46,040 nucleotides of DNA from Defluviitaleaceae bacterium. GTDB taxonomy: Bacteria; Bacillota; Clostridia; Lachnospirales; UBA5962. Numbering within the stretch: the stretch's first letter is position 1; each line of letters opens with the position of its first letter. Made by a program: the position numbers and the translations under genes. The DNA lies in contig WRGD01000147.1 in assembly GCA_009787355.1 (NCBI GenBank), positions 1 to 46,040 on the forward strand, written 5' to 3'. Under the pieces are notes generated by a model. That model did not search any database, was not told the origin of the DNA, and was given only the letters and a program-made list of their open reading frames with translations. Below, piece after piece: positions 7,757-15,704 of this stretch.

Positions 7757-8329
7757 ATGAAAAAAATCTTTGTGTTTTTATCTTTTTTTACATTAATGTT
7801 TACAACAAATATATATGCAAACAACTTTAGAATAACAGGTGGTTTAGAAAATTCTGTTTTTTTAGATTTACAAACGATAACTCCAAAAGTTAATATTAAT
7901 AATTTTGATGAAGATAATTTCGATTTAATCGATATATATGAAGATTCAGAATCAAGATTTTCTTTTGACAGTTTTTTGCAAAACTTAGAATTTGATGATT
8001 TTTTTAGCACACTATTTGTAGAAACAACATTTGACGAAATTAGGACAATAACAGGAACAGCAAATAGTGGAACAACAATTACTGTGTTTTTGTTAAATTC
8101 AAATGAAAATAATATATTATTAGTACATGAAGAAAGTGTTAATGTTGGACCATCTGAAGTATTTAGTTTTGAATTGCTAGTACCACTTGGAGAAAATGTT
8201 GTTTTTATTTTGTTTGAAGATACTAATGGAGAATTTGTAAAAGTAGCAGCAATGCGTAAAATGTCTTCAGATATTAAACAAGATATTTTCGAATTTACTC
8301 CAAGATTTCCTGGTACAGAAACAAGATAG
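7757..8329 (+). CDS. Secreted protein of unknown function in wal operon
   Basis: A 190-residue protein with a signal peptide (MKKIFVFLSFFTLMFTTNIYA, cleavage probably after Ala21). An acidic Asp/Phe-rich middle region follows (about 50-90). The C-terminal half has the rhythm of a beta-sandwich (ITGTANSGTTITVFLL and a later FSFELLVPLGENVVFILF), similar to Big/Ig-like extracellular domains. AAGGAGGG precedes the ATG. It lies between walK and yycH, where the usual operon has no gene, after a 96-nt gap that contains TATAAT at 7711. It may be an exported ligand or accessory factor for WalK or YycH. No family recognised. Confidence 0.7.
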   Translation: MKKIFVFLSFFTLMFTTNIYANNFRITGGLENSVFLDLQTITPKVNINNFDEDNFDLIDIYEDSESRFSFDSFLQNLEFDDFFSTLFVETTFDEIRTITGTANSGTTITVFLLNSNENNILLVHEESVNVGPSEVFSFELLVPLGENVVFILFEDTNGEFVKVAAMRKMSSDIKQDIFEFTPRFPGTETR

Positions 8330-8340
8330 TAAAGGTATAT

Positions 8341-9624
8341 ATGAATAACGGAAAAGAAAGAGAAATAGTAAAATCTATATTTTTAGTTTTTTTAGTGGTT
8401 CTTGCCATTTTCCAAACAGGAGAGTTATGGCTTAGTAATATGAGTCATAACTTTTTTGTATTTTTTACAAATAGAACAAATACATCGTATCATGGGGATA
8501 GGTTTATAGCACCTAGTATTATTTTTACAAGTGGTGGTAGAAATAGATTTGTAGCAGAACATTCTCCTGTTCTATTTTATACAAATTTTTGGGATATTAT
8601 TGTAAATTCTTTTTCAAACGAACCAAGATTTATTGGTAGTTTTAATACAAATATATTAAACAATTCTATTATATACTATTACAATTTTTCGATGCCAGTA
8701 TCAGCTATTTTTGAACATTTTAATATAGATAGCAATAATATATCAGACCATTTAGAAAGTTTTAACAAAATAGTAATAAGACCAAGTACAGACAGCTCAA
8801 ATACTGCCTATATTTATTTTATTTACGATAATATTATGGCTATGTACGAGGCTAACATTTCACAGGGTACACACAACAATTTAACAAGTACAATACAAAA
8901 TGCACATATGACAATTAATAATCAAGATATATATTATGTAAGTTCTGATATTATGGGTTTTAATTTTAGTCGTAATGTGTTTTTGCCAAGGTGGCAAGGG
9001 CAATTTTTTTCTTATAATTTAGTTAAAAGTAATGATATATTGTATAGTGCAAATCTTTCCACTATAAATCAAATATTTAGAGATTTTTTCGACAATTCTT
9101 CTCCTATACTTAGTGATTATATTGGAAATGAATTTATAATAGGGGATAATAATATTGTTGTTAGATATAGAGAAGATGAAAATATAGTTAGGTATACAAA
9201 TCATAGTTTTTTTTCTAGAAATGATAATAATGTTTTATCAGATTTTAGTATAGCTTTTGAATTTATAAATAATCTTAGTTTTAACAATATGAATAGTGAT
9301 AAAAAGATTTCTTTTTCAGGTTTTTACCATGGCTATGATTATAGAATTTTTTACTTTGATTATGTAATAAACAATATACCCATATTTTTGATAAATGATA
9401 GCAAAAGACACTTTATAGAAGTAACAGTGCGTGGGGGCAGTGTTTCAAATTTTAGTCAATTTATGGTTTATTTTAAAAATAGTAACCAAACTTTTAATTT
9501 TACAAAAGATATTATAGACTTAGTAAATGAACAAGGAAATAATATTATACCCGCTCTAGGATATATTTATAACTCTAATATAAATAGAAATGATATAAGT
9601 ATAGAATGGGTTATATTAAACTAA
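8341..9624 (+). CDS. yycH: YycH-type WalK regulator
   Basis: A 427-residue protein with a short cytoplasmic N-terminus, a single TM helix (about 11-31) and a large extracytoplasmic domain. Sequence conservation in this family is low. The assignment rests on length, topology, the EIVKSIFLVFLVV anchor and the position after walK and directly before a clear YycI. In Bacillus and Staphylococcus, YycH and YycI contact WalK in the membrane and tune its activity. A possible AAAGG ribosome binding site lies before the ATG. Confidence 0.75.
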   Translation: MNNGKEREIVKSIFLVFLVVLAIFQTGELWLSNMSHNFFVFFTNRTNTSYHGDRFIAPSIIFTSGGRNRFVAEHSPVLFYTNFWDIIVNSFSNEPRFIGSFNTNILNNSIIYYYNFSMPVSAIFEHFNIDSNNISDHLESFNKIVIRPSTDSSNTAYIYFIYDNIMAMYEANISQGTHNNLTSTIQNAHMTINNQDIYYVSSDIMGFNFSRNVFLPRWQGQFFSYNLVKSNDILYSANLSTINQIFRDFFDNSSPILSDYIGNEFIIGDNNIVVRYREDENIVRYTNHSFFSRNDNNVLSDFSIAFEFINNLSFNNMNSDKKISFSGFYHGYDYRIFYFDYVINNIPIFLINDSKRHFIEVTVRGGSVSNFSQFMVYFKNSNQTFNFTKDIIDLVNEQGNNIIPALGYIYNSNINRNDISIEWVILN

Positions 9625-9641
9625 TAATAGAGGGAAGATAA

Positions 9642-10469
9642 ATGAATTGGTCTAAAGCGAAAACTATATGTATTATCTCTTTTTTGATTTTGAATATAAT
9701 TCTTTTTGTTTTAATAAGCCTTGAAAGTAGACAATATACATTATCCTCAAATGATATAAGGATTATATCATCTGTTTTAAATGAAAATGATATTTCTCTT
9801 AGTGAAAATTTTAGATTTTTAAATCATAGACCACTTAGAAGAATATTGCTTACAATAAATAATTTAAACCAAAATTTTATTGTAAACTTGCTTATGATAA
9901 ATAATACAAATATTTCTGCAAATTTTAGTGATAATATAAATATTTTTGAAACTGAAAGTGAGAGAGTAACTTTTTTTAATGATAGAATAAAATACGAAAA
10001 TTTAACAAACAATGATTTATATTTTGGAAACGAAACAGAAAAAAGAATTTTTGGAGCAAACGTATTACGTTCACTTAATGATAATGCAAGAAATTTTGTA
10101 TTAGACGATATAAATAATTCTGAAGATAAAACTATACTAACATATAGACAAATGTATCAAAATAAAATCATATATACAAATTTTATTTCTTTTACCTTTG
10201 AAAATAACAATATAAGAAATATAGAAATAAATATGAACCCAGTACAAGGTTTTTGGGAAAATAGAAGAGAAATAAGACCATCCAATGAAATATTGCTTAC
10301 AGCAATGAGAAATATTACAGCTCCTGCTATAATCGAAAATATGGATATTGTATATGTAGAAAATAATATGATGGCTACCCCGCACCATAGAATTGTATAT
10401 ACAAAAGATAGAGATACAAATATAATATTAATAAATAGCTATACGAATATTCTGTACAAAATTTACTGA
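9642..10469 (+). CDS. yycI: YycI-type WalK regulator
   Basis: A 275-residue protein that opens with MNWSKAKTICIISFLILNI, the hallmark N-terminal anchor of YycI, followed by an extracytoplasmic domain. It partners YycH in modulating WalK. The ATG has an AGAGGG site. It is the last gene of the wal operon here; the metallo-beta-lactamase gene (walJ) that often follows is absent. No clear hairpin terminator follows. Confidence 0.82.
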   Translation: MNWSKAKTICIISFLILNIILFVLISLESRQYTLSSNDIRIISSVLNENDISLSENFRFLNHRPLRRILLTINNLNQNFIVNLLMINNTNISANFSDNINIFETESERVTFFNDRIKYENLTNNDLYFGNETEKRIFGANVLRSLNDNARNFVLDDINNSEDKTILTYRQMYQNKIIYTNFISFTFENNNIRNIEINMNPVQGFWENRREIRPSNEILLTAMRNITAPAIIENMDIVYVENNMMATPHHRIVYTKDRDTNIILINSYTNILYKIY

Positions 10470-10559
10470 AAAATATACTATCTTTTTTAATTTAATTCAT
10501 TTACCTTGTATATTTTTCACTATAAAACAAAAAATATATTTAGCTATTTTCAAGTTTTC

Positions 10560-10589
10560 TTGACAATTAGAATATATATAAAGTAAAAT
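10560..10589 (+). promoter_or_regulatory. Promoter of the rnf operon
   Basis: TTGACA (10560-10565), a perfect consensus -35, is followed after 18 bases by TAAAAT (10584-10589). The distance to the rnfC GTG start at 10644 is about 55 nt. Confidence 0.55.
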
Positions 10590-10643
10590 GTAATATGTTT
10601 GATTTGTCATAATCGTCAAATTATAAATAAAAGAGGTGATAAA

Positions 10644-11963
10644 GTGGGTTTTTTTAATGGTCAAAACTACATAAAAGTAGATGGACAAAAAAATTTAACA
10701 ATAAGTAAACCCTTATTGGAATATACTAATCCTAAAACTGTTATTATTCCTTTAAAAAACATGGGATACGAAGATTTTGATGTACATGTAGAAGTTGGGA
10801 GCAGTGTTAAAATAGGTACAAAACTTGCAACCGGAAAAGATCACAATAAACTACCTTTATTTTCGAGTGTATCTGGTGTTGTAAAAGCAATAGAAAAAAG
10901 AGACCATATATCTTTAAAAAAGACAAATCATATTGTAATAGAAAATGATTTTAAAGATGAAAAGGAGCTATTGTTTGAGCCAGTAGCAGATTTTAGTATA
11001 CTAACCGACATAGTAGTAAAAGAGCATTTGAAAAATGCAGGCGTACTCGGACTTGGTGGTAGCGGAATACAAACTTTTACAAAATTTAGAAATACAAAGA
11101 ATGTAGATACAATACTTATTAATGGTCTTGAATCCGATATGTTTATGTCTTCGGATGAATATAATATGGCACATAACACAGAACTTTTAATAAAAGTTGC
11201 AAAATTATTTTTAAAAGTGGCAGATGCACAAAAATGTGTCATAGCGGTAGCAGAAACTAAAAATTCTATAGTAGAAAATTTAATAAAATTAGCAAAAGAC
11301 AATTCAGAAGAAAATTCTACAATAGAAATAAAAGCTCTACCAGATGAATATCCCGCAGGGGTCGAAAAGTTATTAATAAAGAGGTTGTTTGATAAAACAT
11401 ATAAAATGCTACCTTTAGAGGCTGGTATAATAAGCCTTAATGTTTCTACTGCTATAGAATTTGCAAAAACTTTAAATACAGGATTACCATTATATGAGAG
11501 AGTAATAACACTTGCAGGAGATGGCTTTGCAAATTCACAAAATGTAAAAGTTAGAATTGGTACATTACTTACAGATATTTTATCTGAAATTGGTGGTTAT
11601 TCTTCTTCTGTTACATCTGCTCCAAAGGAGGCTAGGCTTGTACATGGTGGTCCACTTCGTGGTGATTCTGTTATTACAGACAATCTTTGTGTAACACCTA
11701 TTACAGCTGGCTTTACTTGTTTAGCAAATGCTATTTATGAAGAAACTGCTTGTTCTAGATGTTCTGCTTGTATAAATTCTTGTCCTGTAGATATACAACC
11801 AATACAAATACTTCGTGCATTTTCCTTGAAAAGCAAAGAAAGTCTTATATCACTTTCTGCAGCTAATTGTATAGAATGTGGGATTTGTTCTTATGTTTGT
11901 CCGTCTAATATTGATGTTTCCGATGCTACTAAAAAAGGTCGTGCATTAGCTTTACAAAAATAA
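10644..11963 (+). CDS. rnfC: Rnf complex subunit RnfC
   Basis: A 439-residue peripheral subunit of the Rnf ferredoxin:NAD+ oxidoreductase, which couples electron transfer to Na+ or H+ export. It has the Rossmann-like FMN/NADH-binding region with GLGGSGIQTFTKF, and two [4Fe-4S] motifs near the C-terminus: CSRCSACINSCP and CIECGICSYVCP. The start is GTG at 10644 because AGAGGTG lies just upstream. An in-frame ATG at 10599 would add 15 unlikely residues and overlap the promoter leader. It is the first gene of the cluster rnfC-D-G-E-A-orf-B. Confidence 0.93.
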   Translation: MGFFNGQNYIKVDGQKNLTISKPLLEYTNPKTVIIPLKNMGYEDFDVHVEVGSSVKIGTKLATGKDHNKLPLFSSVSGVVKAIEKRDHISLKKTNHIVIENDFKDEKELLFEPVADFSILTDIVVKEHLKNAGVLGLGGSGIQTFTKFRNTKNVDTILINGLESDMFMSSDEYNMAHNTELLIKVAKLFLKVADAQKCVIAVAETKNSIVENLIKLAKDNSEENSTIEIKALPDEYPAGVEKLLIKRLFDKTYKMLPLEAGIISLNVSTAIEFAKTLNTGLPLYERVITLAGDGFANSQNVKVRIGTLLTDILSEIGGYSSSVTSAPKEARLVHGGPLRGDSVITDNLCVTPITAGFTCLANAIYEETACSRCSACINSCPVDIQPIQILRAFSLKSKESLISLSAANCIECGICSYVCPSNIDVSDATKKGRALALQK

Positions 11964-12025
11964 AATTAATTTTTTGCTAAAATTAATATATAAATAACAA
12001 ATAAACAAGGAAGGAAATTTTGAAA

Positions 12026-13126
12026 ATGAATTTTCCCTTAAAATCAGCTCCCCATGTAAGAGGGAAGAGAACAAACGCAGATATTTTAAGTGTTGTTATA
12101 AAAGCTGCTTTATTCGTTGCTGTTTGGGCTATATATAACCGATTTGCTATTTTCGGAATAGAAGTTGGGGTACACATTGTTCTTATGATAATAACAGCGT
12201 GTACTGCTGGTACTTTTGCTCATTACATTTTCGATGTTGCTATTGCAGCCATAGAAAAGAGGAAATTTGACAAAACTCCATTTGTAAAAAGATTTAAAAA
12301 TGGAGAAACAATTATAACAGGTCTTATACTTGCACTTGCAATGCAGCCTACTGTACATTTATATGTTGTTGCTATAGTTGCAATTTTTGCAGAAATATTT
12401 GGCAAACTTATATATGGTGGTTATGGTCAAAATATATTTAATCCTGTTGCTGTAGGTCTTATATTTAACGCATTAGCTTTTGGTGGTACTGCATTAGCTA
12501 TGCCATATTTAGCAGATGTTGTAACGGGTCCTACGCCGCTAGTTGGGCTAAACGCTGTAAATTGGACAATGAATCCTATGGAGGCAAGTAATTTTTTATC
12601 ATCTGTTGGTGGTGCTGGTAGAATGCTACTTGGACTTGTGCCTGGGGCTATAGCCGAAACATCTAGGCTTGCATTAATACTTGCACTTATATATATGTGC
12701 TACAAAAGGGTGGCAGATTGGGTTACTCCTGTTGTTTATATTGGAACAATATTTATTATTACTACTATATATGGCTTTATTATTGGTGCTGGCTTTTGGT
12801 ACCCGCTCATACATTTGCTTACTGGTGGTATAATATTTGGTGCAACATTTCTTGCAACAGACCCTGTTACAATACCTATTACACGCCAAGGTAAGGTAAT
12901 GTTTGGTATATTACTTGCAATGTTTACTCTTCTTATCAGATTTAATTCTTCTCATGGAGAAGCAGTTGCTTTTTCCATACTACTAATGAATATAGTAGTA
13001 GGTATAATAGATGTAAAATCTTATGGCATTACGTCCGATAATATAAAAAAGAAGAAAATATCTTTGGGTATAACATTTGTAGCAGCTAGTATAATTGTTA
13101 TTGGCTTTACTTTGATAATGTCTTAA
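12026..13126 (+). CDS. rnfD: Rnf complex subunit RnfD
   Basis: An integral membrane subunit of about 366 residues with ten or so TM helices, homologous to NqrB. The covalent FMN site is visible as TGPTPL (Thr at about residue 170), where most relatives have SGATPL; the Ala-to-Pro change is unusual. ATG at 12026 has ideal spacing (10 nt) from GGAAGGA at 12009-12015. TTG at 12020 is an alternative start in the same frame. Confidence 0.92.
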   Translation: MNFPLKSAPHVRGKRTNADILSVVIKAALFVAVWAIYNRFAIFGIEVGVHIVLMIITACTAGTFAHYIFDVAIAAIEKRKFDKTPFVKRFKNGETIITGLILALAMQPTVHLYVVAIVAIFAEIFGKLIYGGYGQNIFNPVAVGLIFNALAFGGTALAMPYLADVVTGPTPLVGLNAVNWTMNPMEASNFLSSVGGAGRMLLGLVPGAIAETSRLALILALIYMCYKRVADWVTPVVYIGTIFIITTIYGFIIGAGFWYPLIHLLTGGIIFGATFLATDPVTIPITRQGKVMFGILLAMFTLLIRFNSSHGEAVAFSILLMNIVVGIIDVKSYGITSDNIKKKKISLGITFVAASIIVIGFTLIMS

Positions 13127-13195
13127 TTTTTTAATCTATAATCTACAAGAAATTGTGAAAAAATAAATATAAAATAAAAGAGAGGGGTAATATTT

Positions 13196-13723
13196 ATGAA
13201 AAAGGCTATTCGTTTAAGTATTTTTCTAGGTTTAGTAGCTTGTATATCAACTATTGCACTAGCAGCAGTTAATTATGTTACGTCTCCTATTATACGAGAA
13301 TTTCAAGATGCTGCTTTTAGAGCTGCTGTAGAACTTGCATTTCCAGAAGCAGGCTCTTTTGAAGTTATAGCCACAGAAGAAGATGTTTATTCAAATTATA
13401 TAGTAAGTGTACTACAAATTTTTGATAATGATGGAGAAACGATAGGTTATATTTATGAAAAATCTGTACCAGGTTTTGGTGGAGCTATATCATATGTAAT
13501 GGGAATAGATATAGATGGTGTATTTACAAGTTTCAATGTTTTGTCTCATAGTGAAACACCGGGCTTTGGTGCTAGGATAGTAACTGAAACAGAATTTGAA
13601 GAAAGGCTTGTAAATAATTATGCAGGTAACCCAGTAGATATTCTTACAGGTGCAACAGCAACTACAACACCAATAATAAGAGCTGTTGGTGATCTTTATC
13701 AAGATTTTTTAACTAGGAGGTAA
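13196..13723 (+). CDS. rnfG: Rnf complex subunit RnfG
   Basis: A 175-residue subunit with one N-terminal TM helix (about 5-27) and an extracytoplasmic FMN-binding domain. The ApbE flavinylation motif Dxx[ST]GAT is present as DILTGAT with Thr154 as the FMN acceptor. GFGGAISYVMGID and ETPGFGARI are typical of the family. GAGGGG precedes the ATG. It is followed at 2 nt by rnfE. No apbE flavin transferase gene is in the window. Confidence 0.93.
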   Translation: MKKAIRLSIFLGLVACISTIALAAVNYVTSPIIREFQDAAFRAAVELAFPEAGSFEVIATEEDVYSNYIVSVLQIFDNDGETIGYIYEKSVPGFGGAISYVMGIDIDGVFTSFNVLSHSETPGFGARIVTETEFEERLVNNYAGNPVDILTGATATTTPIIRAVGDLYQDFLTRR

Positions 13724-13725
13724 TT

Positions 13726-14430
13726 ATGTCATCAAATGTTAAGGCAGAGGCTTTAGCTCCAGAAGCAGTCTCAAAACAAAAGTATAACTACAAAGAAATT
13801 ATATCTGTAGGGATGTTTAAAGAAAACCCAGTTTTTACTCTTCTTTTATCCTTGTGTTCTGCACTTGGTGTAACATCTAGTACATTCAATTCTATAGCTT
13901 TTGGTTTTATGGTTTTGGTTTGCTTAATAATAACAAATACTGCTATATCTTTAATTGGAAAATATACACCATCAGAAATTCGTATTCCTGTTTATATAAC
14001 AGTTATAGCTGCTGTTGTAACAATTATAGAAATGCTTATACAAGCCTTTTTTCCAGATTTATTTGCAGCATTAGGTTTATTTATAGCATTAATAGTTGTA
14101 AACTGTATAATACTTGGACGTGCAGAGTCTTTTGCTGGTAAAAACCCAGTATTACCATCTATAGCAGATGCTATAGGTTCTGGTACAGGTATACTTATAG
14201 CATTATCTACAATTGCTGTAGTAAGAGAGCTGATAGGTACTGGTGGTATCAACTTGCAATTTTTTAGTTTAAGATTATTTCCACAACAATTTGGTATAGG
14301 ATTTTTTGTACAGCCAATGGGTTCCTTTATTGTGCTTGGTATGATAGTAGGCATTATTACATCTACTAGGCTTGCAAAAGCTAGAATAGAAAAAACTAAA
14401 CCAAAAGCTCCTGTAGCTGCAAAAGCATAG
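13726..14430 (+). CDS. rnfE: Rnf complex subunit RnfE
   Basis: A 234-residue six-helix membrane subunit (NqrD family). After a hydrophilic N-terminal extension of about 25 residues come FKENPVFTLLLSLCSALGVT and ALIVVNCIILGRAE with the Cys that helps hold the intramembrane Fe-S centre shared with RnfA. AGGAGG lies at the end of rnfG. The C-terminus is Lys/Ala-rich. Confidence 0.93.
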   Translation: MSSNVKAEALAPEAVSKQKYNYKEIISVGMFKENPVFTLLLSLCSALGVTSSTFNSIAFGFMVLVCLIITNTAISLIGKYTPSEIRIPVYITVIAAVVTIIEMLIQAFFPDLFAALGLFIALIVVNCIILGRAESFAGKNPVLPSIADAIGSGTGILIALSTIAVVRELIGTGGINLQFFSLRLFPQQFGIGFFVQPMGSFIVLGMIVGIITSTRLAKARIEKTKPKAPVAAKA

Positions 14431-14440
14431 GAGGTATATA

Positions 14441-15013
14441 ATGCATTTATTTAGTCTTTTTATCGGTGCTACACTTGTTACAAATATTATACTTTCTAGC
14501 TTTTTAGGACTATGTTCTTTTATAGGTGTTAGTAAAAAATCTAGTGCGGCTATTGGTATGGGTGGGGCTGTTTTAGTTGTAATAACTCTTAGCTCTGCTA
14601 TTACATGGCTTGTTTTTAACTTTATACTTGTACCATTCGAAATAGAGTTTATGCGTACTATAGTGTTTATACTACTTATAGCTAGTTTGGTACAATTTGT
14701 AGAAATGGTTATGAAAAAACATATGGTATCTTTGTACAAGGCACTTGGTGTTTATTTACCACTTATAACTACAAACTGTGCGGTTCTAGGTGCAGCACTT
14801 ATGAATATAGACCGTGGTTTTGATTTTGCTACGACTATGGTTAATGCACTTGGTATTTCCGTTGGTTTCTTTATTGTTATATATCTTTTTTCTACAATAA
14901 GGGAAAGATTAGACCTTGCAAAAACTCCAGAAGGATTCAAAGGTGCACCAATAGCACTTATTACAGCATCTCTTATGGCCATGGGATTCTTTGGTTTCCT
15001 TGGTCTTGGATAA
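14441..15013 (+). CDS. rnfA: Rnf complex subunit RnfA
   Basis: A 190-residue six-helix subunit (NqrE family), inverted in topology to RnfE. It shows NIILSSFLGLCSFIGVSKK near the N-terminus and YLPLITTNCAVLGAALM in the middle, with the two Cys residues that ligate the [2Fe-2S] centre in the membrane. GGAGG precedes the ATG by 7 nt. Length and motifs are normal. Confidence 0.94.
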   Translation: MHLFSLFIGATLVTNIILSSFLGLCSFIGVSKKSSAAIGMGGAVLVVITLSSAITWLVFNFILVPFEIEFMRTIVFILLIASLVQFVEMVMKKHMVSLYKALGVYLPLITTNCAVLGAALMNIDRGFDFATTMVNALGISVGFFIVIYLFSTIRERLDLAKTPEGFKGAPIALITASLMAMGFFGFLGLG

Positions 15014-15052
15014 TAAAGTAATATAGGTAATATCTAAAAAGGGGGTATTAGT

Positions 15053-15217
15053 ATGATTAGTTTTATAGTTGGAGCAACTGTGTTTCTATCTATGTTTGGA
15101 TTTTTTCTATTTGCATATAAAGGAAATAAAAGTACACCAGTACCAGAAGGTGTAGATGTAGAAGCTGCATTATGTGATAGTTGTAGATCTACTGGTGGTT
15201 GCAAATTTACTTTGTAG
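15053..15217 (+). CDS. 54-residue Cys-containing membrane protein in rnf operon
   Basis: A small ORF with ATG at 15053 and an AAGGGGG ribosome binding site, lying between rnfA and rnfB. One TM helix (about 3-22) is followed by a short linker and a Cys cluster, C41-x2-C44-x5-C50, at the C-terminus. The layout resembles FeoB-associated Cys-rich small membrane proteins but I do not recognise the family. Its place in the operon and its cysteines suggest a metal- or Fe-S-binding accessory of the Rnf complex, possibly compensating for the reduced RnfB. That role is inferred. Confidence 0.7.
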   Translation: MISFIVGATVFLSMFGFFLFAYKGNKSTPVPEGVDVEAALCDSCRSTGGCKFTL

Positions 15218-15290
15218 ATTTGCTTTTTCAAAAAAATCAAAAATATAACAAATTTTTTTTAATAAATCACAAATACGAAGGGGAAATATT

Positions 15291-15611
15291 ATGATAGCTA
15301 TGATGATAACACCTACTATAATATTACTTATTATGGGTGTAGTTTTTGGTTTTGGTATAGGAATTGCAGATAAATTTTTAAAAGTTGAAGAAGATTCTCG
15401 TTTAGAAACACTTATTTCTCTATTACCGGGTTTCAATTGTGGTGCTTGTGGTAATCCTGGTTGCGCAGGACACGCAGCTACAATACTTGCAGGTACTGGT
15501 AAAATAAGAGGTTGTAAACCAATGAAAGATACCCATGAAAAAAATATAAGAGAATTTTTAGCAAATGCACCTGACCCAGAAGGTAATCTGCTAGATTTAT
15601 CAAAATTGTAA
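15291..15611 (+). CDS. rnfB: Minimal RnfB, lacking ferredoxin domains
   Basis: A 106-residue protein with the RnfB N-terminal TM helix (about 7-27) and the conserved four-Cys [4Fe-4S] module: C50-x2-C53-x4-C58 and C75 in NCGACGNPGCAG and GCKP. It stops shortly after this module. Typical RnfB proteins are about 260-330 residues and continue with two or more 8-Cys ferredoxin-like clusters that accept electrons from ferredoxin. Nothing resembling the missing part follows: a terminator begins 7 nt downstream, so a simple frameshift is excluded. AAGGGG precedes the ATG. Electron input must use another subunit or a partner. Confidence 0.85.
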   Translation: MIAMMITPTIILLIMGVVFGFGIGIADKFLKVEEDSRLETLISLLPGFNCGACGNPGCAGHAATILAGTGKIRGCKPMKDTHEKNIREFLANAPDPEGNLLDLSKL

Positions 15612-15617
15612 TTTTTA

Positions 15618-15678
15618 TAGTTTTATTTTATAATAAAACTACTAAAATCAAAGCCTTTCCAATGTGGAAAGGCTTTTT
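15618..15678 (+). terminator. Tandem hairpin terminator of the rnf operon
   Basis: The first hairpin pairs TAGTTTTATT (15618-15627) with AATAAAACTA (15632-15641). The second pairs AAAGCCTTTCC (15650-15660) with GGAAAGGCTTT (15666-15676) and runs into a short T-tract. The second is a classical terminator. Confidence 0.85.
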
Positions 15679-15704
15679 AACTATAATTTTAAAAAGGAGA
15701 TGAA

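Noticed and set aside
10599-10643. Upstream ATG as rnfC start
   Set aside because: It lies in the leader directly after the promoter and lacks a ribosome binding site; GTG 10644 has AGAGGTG at proper spacing.
12674-12894. Cys/Tyr-rich ORFs on both strands inside rnfD
   Set aside because: They are out-of-frame shadows of a membrane protein gene with no ribosome binding sites.
15612-15704. Missing RnfB C-terminus hidden by a frameshift
   Set aside because: All frames after 15611 run into terminator hairpins and the MutS-like gene; no Cys-rich ferredoxin-like sequence is present.
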